64,000 nt of DNA from positions 248,001 to 312,000 of the forward strand of contig NZ_AMQH01000009.1 in the NCBI RefSeq assembly GCF_000300195.1, read 5' to 3'. This DNA is from Clostridium tunisiense TJ. Lineage in GTDB: Bacteria; Bacillota; Clostridia; Clostridiales; Clostridiaceae. Every line of letters starts with the position of its first letter. Within the stretch, counting starts at the first letter, position 1. The notes under the pieces were generated by a model that was not told where the DNA came from, ran no database searches, and saw nothing but the letters and a program-made list of their open reading frames with translations. This document shows positions 1-8,871 of this stretch, piece after piece. Both the position numbers and the translations under genes were made by a program.

Positions 1-646
1 CAGTACCGTGACCAATTTCATCCCTATGGTTTACAATGGCATATGGGTTTCTTCCTAATTTTTGTTCTTCTATAGCTCTGTTAATTTCCTCTACTTTAAA
101 TTCTGTGCCTTGAACAAATCCGTAAGGAATTGGCCCCTGATCTAAAGTTTGATCCCAAACGGCTACCACTCTACTTTTACCATCATATGTTATAAAGTTC
201 TTATTCAAGTAGTCAATTCCTGTGCTAATAATTCCAACAACTACACCTTCACCATTTAAGTCAATACTTCCCTTATTTATCACTTTTGGGTCATGTGGGA
301 AGTCTGAAGGCTTTAATTGTGATAAAGTAAAGGGGAAGAATCTTATTATATTTGTAATTTCTTTTACCTCTTGTACTAGCCTAGTAAGCATTCCATACCT
401 TAGAAGAACTACTGCAAAAAACTTGCCTGGGAAAAATATCTTTGCATAGTCTAATTTGTCTATTGCTTCTTTAATATTCCCTGTATATTCAACATAATAA
501 GTTTCATAGTCCTCATCAAGATAAATCTTATTTAACTCTTGTATTTTATCTTTGCTTAGCTGATATAAGTCTCCTCCACTCTCAATAGCTTCTTGTTGGA
601 CCTGTCTAACACTATAATTTGAGTAATCCAATTCCTTAAACTCCAT
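1..646 (-). CDS. S8 CspA-like pseudoprotease J (partial, 3' end off the window)
   Basis: Last visible member of the subtilase array. 215 codons are present from an ATG at 646, preceded by a GGGGGAG ribosome binding site; the rest lies left of the window. The N-terminal half carries the array's pro-domain signature (acidic-Tyr-x-x-Tyr-Tyr-Val-Glu-Tyr, about residues 42-54). In the motif IISTGIDYLN, Ser141 sits where subtilases have the catalytic Asp. The His motif IGHGT is intact (His213), and the Ser region is not visible. Loss of the Asp predicts no protease activity, as in its neighbours F-I. No signal peptide is seen, as expected for proteins packed into the spore. The 108-nt gap before it is the longest within the E-J group, so it may have its own promoter. 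Confidence 0.85.
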   Translation of the reverse strand, partial: MEFKELDYSNYSVRQVQQEAIESGGDLYQLSKDKIQELNKIYLDEDYETYYVEYTGNIKEAIDKLDYAKIFFPGKFFAVVLLRYGMLTRLVQEVKEITNIIRFFPFTLSQLKPSDFPHDPKVINKGSIDLNGEGVVVGIISTGIDYLNKNFITYDGKSRVVAVWDQTLDQGPIPYGFVQGTEFKVEEINRAIEEQKLGRNPYAIVNHRDEIGHGT

Positions 647-754
647 GACCTATCTCCCCCCCTTATTGGTAACATATACATGTTAATTATCCAACTAACA
701 CCCTATATATTTTCATTAGCTATAAGTCTAAGAAACAACTAATCTATATATGCT

Positions 755-2788
755 TTATTCATACCCTATTCTTTCATATATTTCTATGGGTACATTAATG
801 TATATTCCTCCATAATCAATATCTTCTCCTTGAACATTATTATAGAAATTTTTCATAGTCTTATAGATATTCATAGCATGAAAATTATCTTTTTCTTCAT
901 TGCCCATATCTTCTACATTACTTCTAGATAACTGACTTAAATTTTCATGAAGCTTTTTAAAACTTAATCTTCCAAAACCCCATTCTGGATTAGGGTATAT
1001 TAGCCCTTCGTCTCTAATAGTTGAAGAAATAATATAGCTTCTCATCTTCGGTGGGAAAAGATCTAAATCATTTTTTCTTATAACTCCCCATTCATATATC
1101 ATCGCTGTTGCTCCAGTGAGTAAAGCTCCTGCAATAGCAGCTCCAGTTGCTACAATTAACTTATTGTTTAGACCTACAGTTAAAATATCCACCCCTGCCG
1201 TTGCAACAGAGGGTTTAATAACTCCATCTCTAGCAAAGCCTCTTCCAGATTCTGGGACTATAGTGTTATTTTCTTGGTTGTAATAGGAAGTAGTTAAAGC
1301 ATTTATTGTTGTAGCTGGGGTCATTAGGGTTATATTAGTATCTGCTTCTAAAAATTTAGTTTCTTGCCGCAATAACTCCTTTTGAATCAGCCACATATCA
1401 TATTTTCCTTTAACTATATGCTCACCTAAAAGATTAATTATCCATGCCCCTCCAACTGCATTTCTAATTAACACATCAATTCTTTCATCCCCATTGCTGA
1501 ATCCATCACTAAAGTATTGTAATGTTATTGTACTTTTACCTAAATTAAAGGTTATAACTTCCCCATTTACCTGTGGGACTGTTAAGGTTTGTATTCTTTC
1601 CCCCATTGGTGCCGATATTCCTATGGATAATTTGTCAGGCTTAAAATTATAAATAGAAAGAAATAAATTTCCTTCATTTTTATCTACATTAATTGGAATA
1701 ATCCGTTCTTCTCCAATTCTTGATATAATACCACTAGCATGCCCCTGAGCATTACCTTGGCTTCCTGTATTTGAAATTACAGTAAAATCTCTTTTTTGCG
1801 TGAAGTAATCTATATATCTCTCAAGCACAGTTTGTCCATTGCGCCCTCCATAATTACTTCCTAGAGCTAAGTAAACTGCCATTGGTCTATTAAGTTTTTC
1901 CTGAAATTCGGCTAAATATCTTATAGCTGCTGCTATATCAGAATCCTGATATATGGGAATGTCCCGTCTATCTATACCACTTAATCTTAAGGTATTGCTC
2001 TTAGCTTCTTTTAGCTTTACTACTGCAAAATCACACTTGGGAACCACACTAACTAAAGGATCTCCTGGTTCAATAATTGCTCCACCTATAATCCCAGCAA
2101 TAGCAGTACCGTGGCCAATCGTATCTTCATGATTAACTATAGAATAGGGATCCCCTCCTAAACTTCTTATCCTCAAGGCTTCGTTTATTTCTTCTTCAGT
2201 AAACTCAGTACCTAAAAGAAACCCATTTGGTACTGATCCTTGGTCTAAGGATTGATCCCAAACACTTAATACTCTAGTGTTTCCATTAGCCTTTATAAAC
2301 CTTGAATTTAGGTAATCTATTCCTGTGCTAATAATTCCAACAACTACGCCCTCTCCTTGAAGCATAATATTTTCTTTGTCAATTGCCTTACTACTATATA
2401 AGTTACTACTTAGTCTCAGCTCTGAAAGGGTATAAGGAAAGCCCTTTTGAATATTTGTAATTTCTGGCACTAATTTTAAAACTTCATTAAGTCTTCCATT
2501 CTCTACAAATAAAAGGGCAAAAAACTTTCCTGTTAAAAATATATTAGCAAAATAAATGTTCTTTATTTTACTAACAGCATCACCTATATACTCAACAAAA
2601 TAAACTTCATAATCCTCACTTAAGTAATATTCACTAAGGCTTTTCATGGTGATGCTGTTATTTGTATTTTCTCTATATCCCTTAATATTTTCTTTTAAAC
2701 ACTTCTCTGATGAAAGTATACTATCCTTCCCTAAAACTTCTTCTTTACACTTACATAAACCTACTAATCCCAAAGTATTCTTGACCAT
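755..2788 (-). CDS. S8 CspA-like pseudoprotease I
   Basis: 677-residue subtilase-fold protein related to clostridial germination proteins CspA/CspC. Order: variable Cys-containing leader (1-50), pro-domain signature YYLSEDYE near 54-61, catalytic core, a beta-rich jelly-roll-like insert (about 360-465), then the end of the core. Catalytic positions: Asp replaced by Ser154 (IISTGIDYLN), His226 kept (IGHGT), Ser replaced by Ala551 (ATGAAIAGA), and the oxyanion Asn replaced by Ser343 (TGSQG). It should therefore be inactive and may act as a sensor or scaffold, as CspC does in C. difficile (family knowledge). The tail ends NIPIEIYERIGYE, the shared C-terminal motif. ATG start with GGGGGA about 9 nt upstream; 31 nt after gene H. 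Confidence 0.9.
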   Translation of the reverse strand: MVKNTLGLVGLCKCKEEVLGKDSILSSEKCLKENIKGYRENTNNSITMKSLSEYYLSEDYEVYFVEYIGDAVSKIKNIYFANIFLTGKFFALLFVENGRLNEVLKLVPEITNIQKGFPYTLSELRLSSNLYSSKAIDKENIMLQGEGVVVGIISTGIDYLNSRFIKANGNTRVLSVWDQSLDQGSVPNGFLLGTEFTEEEINEALRIRSLGGDPYSIVNHEDTIGHGTAIAGIIGGAIIEPGDPLVSVVPKCDFAVVKLKEAKSNTLRLSGIDRRDIPIYQDSDIAAAIRYLAEFQEKLNRPMAVYLALGSNYGGRNGQTVLERYIDYFTQKRDFTVISNTGSQGNAQGHASGIISRIGEERIIPINVDKNEGNLFLSIYNFKPDKLSIGISAPMGERIQTLTVPQVNGEVITFNLGKSTITLQYFSDGFSNGDERIDVLIRNAVGGAWIINLLGEHIVKGKYDMWLIQKELLRQETKFLEADTNITLMTPATTINALTTSYYNQENNTIVPESGRGFARDGVIKPSVATAGVDILTVGLNNKLIVATGAAIAGALLTGATAMIYEWGVIRKNDLDLFPPKMRSYIISSTIRDEGLIYPNPEWGFGRLSFKKLHENLSQLSRSNVEDMGNEEKDNFHAMNIYKTMKNFYNNVQGEDIDYGGIYINVPIEIYERIGYE

Positions 2789-2819
2789 AACTTATTTCCC
2801 CCTTAACTCCTTCTAGTAA

Positions 2820-4853
2820 CTACTTCATAAGCCTGTTATATACTTCCGCTGGGATATTTGTATATAAGTTGTTTTCATAGCTTTCTTCAAAGGTTTCCTT
2901 CTTTGCTTTCTTTCTTAAATCATGATAAATATTTCTTTTCTTATTTTTTTGGGTTACTTGACTTAGATTGTTCAAAAGCTTATTAAAATTAAATCTCCCA
3001 TAGCCCCAGGATGGGTTAGGATATATTCCTTCCTCTTCCCTTAAGGTTGCTGAAATAATGTAGCTTCTCAACTTGGGTGGGTAAATATTTATATCATTTT
3101 TCTCTATAACTCCCCACTGATAAATCATGGCTGCAGCCCCTGTAATTAATGCCCCTGCCATAGCCGCTCCACTAGCCAGAATTAAATCATTGTTTAATCC
3201 TAGAGTTAGTATGCCTTCTGTTCCAGCTGCTATAGAGGGCTTGATCAATCCATATTTCGTAAAACCCTTCCCTGATTCAGGTATTATACTATCATCCTTT
3301 TGATTATAATAAGATGTTGTTAGGGAGCTTTGTGCCGTAGAAGGAGTCATTAAGGTTATTTCCTCGTCTGGATTTAAAAATCGTTGCTCTTTCTCTAATA
3401 GCTCTTTTTGCAAAAGCCACAAATCATATCTTCCATTTGTTATAACTTCAGCCTTAAGACTTATATTCCAAGTTCCTTCTACAGCATTCTCTATTAATAC
3501 ATCTACACGTTGAATCCCACCACTTTGACTCTCTTCCGAATACTTTACTATAAGGTTATTGCTTTCTAGAATAGCATAAAAAACTTCTCCATTTCTTGTA
3601 GGAATAGTTAAAGGCTCCACACTTTCTCCATTAGGTGATGTAATTCCAATAGTTATTTTATCTGGTTTACTAATATAAATGGAAAACAGCAAATTTCCCT
3701 GACCTTTAGCAACACCTATAGATACATCCTTCCTATCACCAGAACCTTCAAAAGTACCACTGGCGTGCCCATCTGCATTTCCTTGATTTCCTGTATTGCA
3801 AATTATTGCAAAATCCCTTCTTTGTGATACAAAATCTATATACCTTTCTATTACAGTTTCCCCTCCATGGCCACCTGAGTTACTTCCTAGAGCTACATAA
3901 ACTACCATAGGCCTTTTTAAGTTGCCTTGAAGCATTCTAAGATACCTTATTCCTGCTGATATATCTGTATCTTGGTATATCTTCTTATCCCCTCTTTTTA
4001 TACCATCTGCCTTCAATGTATTTTCTTTAGCCTCCTGAAGCTTCACAATGGCAAATTCACATTTAGGCACCACGCTAACAAAGCTATCTTCTTCTCCAAG
4101 GTTTCTTCCTCCGATAACTCCAGCAATGGCAGTGCCATGTCCTACTTCATCCTTATGCTTTACTATAGTATAAGGATCTCCTCCTACACTCTCCAACTTT
4201 AATGCCTCATTAATCTCTTCAGAACTAAACTCAGTTCCTCTTACAAAGGTATCTGGTGGCACTCCATCATTTAAAGTTTCATCCCAAATCCCAACAATTC
4301 TTGTGCTTCCATCAGTGTTTGTAAATCTAGGATTTAAATAGTCTATACCTGTACTTATAATTCCAACTATTACCCCTTGCCCCTGTAAGGTTGTAGGTTG
4401 TATATCTAAAGGTATACTGTTATTCAAGTTATTACTTACATTTATCTCTGAGAGTGTAAAGGGAAACCCTCTTTGTGTATTAACAATTTCAGGTACTGCC
4501 TCTAAAACCTCCATAAGTCTTCCATTCTCCACAAATAAAAATCCATAAAACTCTCCTGTTGAATATATGTCCGCATAGGGAATTTTATCTATACTGCTTT
4601 TAATATCTCCTATATATTCAACAAAATAAACCTCATAATCTTCACTTAAGTAGTACTCTCTAGGAGTTTTTTTCTTGCTAGAACCTTCTGCATTACTAAC
4701 ACTTTCTTTTATCTCTTCTTCGTCTTCTCCATTGGCCTTAATTGTTACTACTTCCTGTATTTCATTCATTGAGCCTTCTTCTCTTAAGGTTTTAGCCCCA
4801 TAGCTACTTAAATTACGTGTTATAACACTATCCTTCCACATTAATTCCATCAT
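2820..4853 (-). CDS. S8 CspA-like pseudoprotease H
   Basis: 677-residue paralogue of I. The N-terminal 65 residues are charged and variable. The pro-domain signature YYLSEDYEVYFVEY starts near residue 67. Catalytic positions: Ser167 replaces Asp, His239 is kept (VGHGT), Ala564 replaces Ser (ASGAAMAGA). Unlike I and G it keeps the oxyanion Asn356 (TGNQG). The C-terminus is NIPAEVYNRLMK. Only 4 nt separate it from gene G, so the two are cotranslated in practice. The start is uncertain: ATGs at 4853, 4850 and 4841 follow an AAGGGG that overlaps the G stop. Predicted catalytically dead; a germinant-sensing or partner-binding role is inference from CspC. Confidence 0.9.
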   Translation of the reverse strand: MMELMWKDSVITRNLSSYGAKTLREEGSMNEIQEVVTIKANGEDEEEIKESVSNAEGSSKKKTPREYYLSEDYEVYFVEYIGDIKSSIDKIPYADIYSTGEFYGFLFVENGRLMEVLEAVPEIVNTQRGFPFTLSEINVSNNLNNSIPLDIQPTTLQGQGVIVGIISTGIDYLNPRFTNTDGSTRIVGIWDETLNDGVPPDTFVRGTEFSSEEINEALKLESVGGDPYTIVKHKDEVGHGTAIAGVIGGRNLGEEDSFVSVVPKCEFAIVKLQEAKENTLKADGIKRGDKKIYQDTDISAGIRYLRMLQGNLKRPMVVYVALGSNSGGHGGETVIERYIDFVSQRRDFAIICNTGNQGNADGHASGTFEGSGDRKDVSIGVAKGQGNLLFSIYISKPDKITIGITSPNGESVEPLTIPTRNGEVFYAILESNNLIVKYSEESQSGGIQRVDVLIENAVEGTWNISLKAEVITNGRYDLWLLQKELLEKEQRFLNPDEEITLMTPSTAQSSLTTSYYNQKDDSIIPESGKGFTKYGLIKPSIAAGTEGILTLGLNNDLILASGAAMAGALITGAAAMIYQWGVIEKNDINIYPPKLRSYIISATLREEEGIYPNPSWGYGRFNFNKLLNNLSQVTQKNKKRNIYHDLRKKAKKETFEESYENNLYTNIPAEVYNRLMK

Positions 4854-4857
4854 CCCC

Positions 4858-6924
4858 TTATCTTACTTTTGGTTGTAATCCCAACCTTTTATAGATTTCT
4901 ATAGGAATGTTTACATACATTTGCCCTAAATTATAATGCTCTCTATATTCATTCTCTTCTTGTATAAGGAATAAATTATCCTTTATCTTATATTTAACAT
5001 ACGCCCTATCACTAATAGATTTTTGTAAGTTTTGAAAAAGTAGTTCTATATTTACTACACCATATCCCCACTCTGGATTTGGATAAGCTAATTTCTCTTG
5101 TTTTGTAGTTGCTCCAATTATAAAATTTCTTGGTTTTTGAGGATACATATTAATATCATTTCCCTGCACAACTCCCCATTCCATTATGAGCGCACCTATT
5201 CCTGTTAAAATTGCTCCCGCTACTGCCATTCCACTTACCACTTGTAAAGTGTCATTTAATCCAGTGGTTAGAACATTTACTGCAGGATTAGTTACTGAGG
5301 GCTTAACTCTCCCATCCCGTGAAAAGCCTCTTCCTGATTGAGGAAGTATAGTGTTGGTCTGCTGATTATACCCTGCGGAAGTTATAATATTTCTTGCAGT
5401 TCCTGGGGACATTACTGTTATATAAGGGTCAGGATTTAAAAACCTTGTTCCAGGTTCTAAAAGTTCTCTTTGAAGTAACCAACTGTCATATCTCCCAGTG
5501 GTTATCATTTCACCAGTTAAGTTAAACTCCCAAACTCCTCCCTTTATATTTTTAAATAAGATTTCCCCCCGCTCTTCACCCAAACCTTGCCTTTCCACAA
5601 AAAATTGAATACTTACTTGGGTGTCACCAATAGTAAAAGAAAGGAACTGATTTTCCTTGGGAATTTCTATTGGTTCACTAACTTCTCCAGTAGGAGATTT
5701 GATGGTAAAGGAAAAACTATCTACCCTCAAGGTATAAACAGATAAAAGTAAATCTATCTCCTTCTCATCTACCTGTAATCGGATCACTGCGGTCTTTTCA
5801 TTTTCAGTAAGATTTCCACTTACATGAGTATTACTATCACCTTGACTTCCGCTGTTTGTTATAACTAAAAAACTTCTTCTTTGGGAGAATAAATCTATAT
5901 ACCTTTCTGAAACCGTATCCCCCTCATGTCCACCTAAATTGCTTCCTATAGCTACATAAACCACCATAGGTTTTTTTAGTTTTTCCTGTAATTCTGCTAA
6001 GTATCTAATGGCGGCAGTTAAATCTATACTTTCATAAACCTCCAGATCTACATCCTTTATTCCTGCGGCTTCTTTCACTACATTTAAAACCTTATTTAAC
6101 TTTACAATGGCAAAGGTACAATTTGGCACTAGACTCTTAAACTCTTCATTCTCATTAAGCCTTCTGCCTCCTATAATCCCTGCAATAGCAGTTCCATGAC
6201 CCACTTCATCTCTTTGTGAAACAATTTCATAAGGATTTCTTCCTATAGCTTGAGCTCTTATTGCTTCATTAATTTTCTCTTTAGTAAATTCAGTGCCTTG
6301 AACAAATCCAACGGGGGGAACTCCCTGCTGAAAACTTTGATCCCAAATTGCCTCTATTCTAGTTTCTCCTTGGTTAGTTATAAACCTGGGATTCAAATAA
6401 TCTATACCTGTACTTATAATCCCAACTACTACCCCTTCACCTTCTAAAGCAACAGTTCCTTTATCAATAGCCTTTAAATCATAAGTATCATTAACTACCC
6501 TTAATTCCGACAGAGTGTAGGGGAAACTACTTTGTACATTTACAATTTCTTTAACCTCCTGTAAAAGTTTGTTTAACATTCCTTTTTTCACAAAAACTAC
6601 TGCAAAGAACTTTCCAGGTAAGAATACAGCAGCATAGTCTAGCTTACCAATAGCCTCTTGGATATTTCCTATATATTCTATAAAATAACTTTCATAATCC
6701 TCACTTAAGTAATATTCTTTATCACTTTTTTTATTTATCGGCATTGGAGGCAAGTCTTCAATTGGAGTCTTTTGTGTATCTGTTCCTTCCTGATGATTTA
6801 ACTCTCTATTAAAGGTTTTCTCCCATTTTACAGCCCCAGTTTTCTCTCTCTCCCTAAGTAAATCAGCTTCTTCTTTATGTCCTTTATATTCTTTCCTAGC
6901 ATAACCTCCATCTTTATCCTTCAC
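4858..6924 (-). CDS. S8 CspA-like pseudoprotease G
   Basis: 688-residue paralogue with a 70-residue, highly charged Lys/Glu-rich leader, followed by the YYLSEDYESYFIEY pro-domain signature. Catalytic positions: Ser171 for Asp, His243 kept, Ala567 for Ser (VSGMAVAGA), Ser360 for the oxyanion Asn (SGSQG). GTG start at 6924 after AAGGAGGGG, 12 nt behind gene F. The tail is NIPIEIYKRLGLQPKVR. The same Asp-to-Ser and Ser-to-Ala pair as in F, H and I suggests these four descend from one inactivated ancestor. The beta-rich insert (about 375-485) is kept, so the fold appears to be under selection although the chemistry is lost. Confidence 0.9.
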   Translation of the reverse strand: MKDKDGGYARKEYKGHKEEADLLREREKTGAVKWEKTFNRELNHQEGTDTQKTPIEDLPPMPINKKSDKEYYLSEDYESYFIEYIGNIQEAIGKLDYAAVFLPGKFFAVVFVKKGMLNKLLQEVKEIVNVQSSFPYTLSELRVVNDTYDLKAIDKGTVALEGEGVVVGIISTGIDYLNPRFITNQGETRIEAIWDQSFQQGVPPVGFVQGTEFTKEKINEAIRAQAIGRNPYEIVSQRDEVGHGTAIAGIIGGRRLNENEEFKSLVPNCTFAIVKLNKVLNVVKEAAGIKDVDLEVYESIDLTAAIRYLAELQEKLKKPMVVYVAIGSNLGGHEGDTVSERYIDLFSQRRSFLVITNSGSQGDSNTHVSGNLTENEKTAVIRLQVDEKEIDLLLSVYTLRVDSFSFTIKSPTGEVSEPIEIPKENQFLSFTIGDTQVSIQFFVERQGLGEERGEILFKNIKGGVWEFNLTGEMITTGRYDSWLLQRELLEPGTRFLNPDPYITVMSPGTARNIITSAGYNQQTNTILPQSGRGFSRDGRVKPSVTNPAVNVLTTGLNDTLQVVSGMAVAGAILTGIGALIMEWGVVQGNDINMYPQKPRNFIIGATTKQEKLAYPNPEWGYGVVNIELLFQNLQKSISDRAYVKYKIKDNLFLIQEENEYREHYNLGQMYVNIPIEIYKRLGLQPKVR

Positions 6925-6936
6925 AGCTTCCCCTCC

Positions 6937-8871
6937 TTATAATTCTCCTTGATTACAACGCCAGATTAACCTTTTAAATAAATCTGTTGGTATATTCCAG
7001 TAGATTTTCTCCTGGTATATCTCTCCCCTCAAGAGGTCACAAAGTCCCGCTACAACCTCTTCTCCCCCATGGTTACTTAAGCTTTCAAATACGGCTTTAA
7101 AACTTAACAATCCAAAACCTGATGTAGGATTTGGGTAAATAACCCCAGGTTGCTTTACCGTACCTCGAATAATATAACTGTTAAGTTTTTGAGTAAACAT
7201 ATTAGGATCCTTCCTCTGTACAAATCCCCATTGAAATAAAAGCACTGATAATCCTGCCAATATTGCTCCTGCCGCTGCAGTCCCACTTACTACTGCTATT
7301 TTTTTTTCTAACCCTACAGTAAGAATGTTATTAGCTAATGTTGAAACAGAAGGCTTTACCCTTCCATCTTTTGTAAACCCTTTTCCTGGTTCAGGGGTTC
7401 TAATATTAGTTAGTTCTTGATAATTAGCCGTAGTTAATGTACCTATAGCTGTGGAGGGAATTGTTAAAGTAGTATATTCATTAGGCACTAATACTCTAGT
7501 TTCTTTCTTTAAAAGAGGCCTCTGAAGCAACCAAACGTCATAGCCACCATAAATTACATATTCTCCAGTCAAATCAATTTTCCAAACTCCACCGCTTACA
7601 TTTTCTATCAATATTCCAATCATTTTATCTGCCATAGCTTGAGCTTGTATGGAGTATAAAATGGTAATTGTAGTACTGCCCAAGGTAAATTTCACTTGAG
7701 ACCCATTAGTGGCGGGTATAGATATCCGCTTAATACCCTCGCCACTGGGTGCTGCTACCCCAACAGAAAAAACATCTGGGTTCCTAAACCAAATTGTTAA
7801 GTATAAGTTTTTCTCTTCCTTATCCACATTAATTTCTATGGTTTTCATAGTTCCTGTGCTTGATACCTCTCCATTAGTGTGAGTGCTACCATTACCTTCA
7901 TCGCCTGTATCTGTTATTATTGAAAAGCCTCTTTTAAGTGAAAAAAAATCTATATACCTTTCTAATGCAGCTCTTCCAGTATGAGCTCCAAAGTTACTTC
8001 CAAGGGCTAAATAAACTATCATTGGCTTCATCAAAGTATTTTGTAGCTGGGCTAAGTAGCTAATGGCAGCTGCCAAATCTGTTGATTCGTATACATTAGG
8101 CAACCCCTGATCTATACCATACTCTTCCATGGTGATTTTTTTAGCCCTTTTCACCTTTACTATGGCAAATTCGCATTTTGGAGCTACACCAAATACTTCA
8201 TCAGTTTCTCTTACTCTACTTGCACCTATAATTCCTGCAATGGCTGTGCCATGCCCTACTTCATCTTTATGTGGAACAATTTCATAGGGATTACCTCCTG
8301 AGAAATATGTCCTGATTGCTTTATTTATTTCTTCTTTATCAAATTCGGATCCATAACTAAAAGGTACTGGTGGAGAGTCAGAACTTAAACTTTGATCCCA
8401 AATTGCTGATATTCTTGTTCTTCGATCTTGTGTCATAAAGTTTTCATTCAAATAATCTATTCCTGTGCTTATTATTCCAATTATTACACCCTCTCCATCT
8501 AGCCCTAAATTGTTGCTACTATCCACATTTCTTCCTTGATCATTAAAAGATGGCACTAGGTCTGATAGACTATAGGGGCTACTTTTTTCTATATTTACGA
8601 TTTGTGGAACATCTCTAATTAGATTCCCAAGCATGTCTTTTTTAATTGCTACTGCTGCAAACATAGATTTTTCTGCAAATACTGCTCCATAATTTATTTT
8701 TTCAAAAGCTTCTACTATATTTCCTGAGTATTCAACAAAATAATTCTCATACTCCTCATTAGCATAGTAATCTTTAAAGAACTTGCTGGCTTGTTTTTCA
8801 AGAGCTTCACTTAAAATCATGCCTCCATTTTCAACTTCCCTATAAACTTCTTTCCTTAAACTATTTGTCAT
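6937..8871 (-). CDS. S8 CspA-like pseudoprotease F
   Basis: First pseudoprotease in transcription order. I place the start at ATG 8871 (644 residues) because AGGAAGGAG lies 6 nt upstream; a start at 8892 would put the Shine-Dalgarno inside the gene. The start overlaps the end of active gene E by 11 nt, implying translational coupling of an active and an inactive partner. Catalytic positions: Ser135 for Asp (IISTGIDYLN), His207 kept (VGHGT), Ala532 for Ser (SGTAAAGA), and Asp324 for the oxyanion Asn (TGDEG), a substitution unique in the array. C-terminal motif NIPTDLFKRL followed by a short Cys-containing end. Confidence 0.9.
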   Translation of the reverse strand: MTNSLRKEVYREVENGGMILSEALEKQASKFFKDYYANEEYENYFVEYSGNIVEAFEKINYGAVFAEKSMFAAVAIKKDMLGNLIRDVPQIVNIEKSSPYSLSDLVPSFNDQGRNVDSSNNLGLDGEGVIIGIISTGIDYLNENFMTQDRRTRISAIWDQSLSSDSPPVPFSYGSEFDKEEINKAIRTYFSGGNPYEIVPHKDEVGHGTAIAGIIGASRVRETDEVFGVAPKCEFAIVKVKRAKKITMEEYGIDQGLPNVYESTDLAAAISYLAQLQNTLMKPMIVYLALGSNFGAHTGRAALERYIDFFSLKRGFSIITDTGDEGNGSTHTNGEVSSTGTMKTIEINVDKEEKNLYLTIWFRNPDVFSVGVAAPSGEGIKRISIPATNGSQVKFTLGSTTITILYSIQAQAMADKMIGILIENVSGGVWKIDLTGEYVIYGGYDVWLLQRPLLKKETRVLVPNEYTTLTIPSTAIGTLTTANYQELTNIRTPEPGKGFTKDGRVKPSVSTLANNILTVGLEKKIAVVSGTAAAGAILAGLSVLLFQWGFVQRKDPNMFTQKLNSYIIRGTVKQPGVIYPNPTSGFGLLSFKAVFESLSNHGGEEVVAGLCDLLRGEIYQEKIYWNIPTDLFKRLIWRCNQGEL

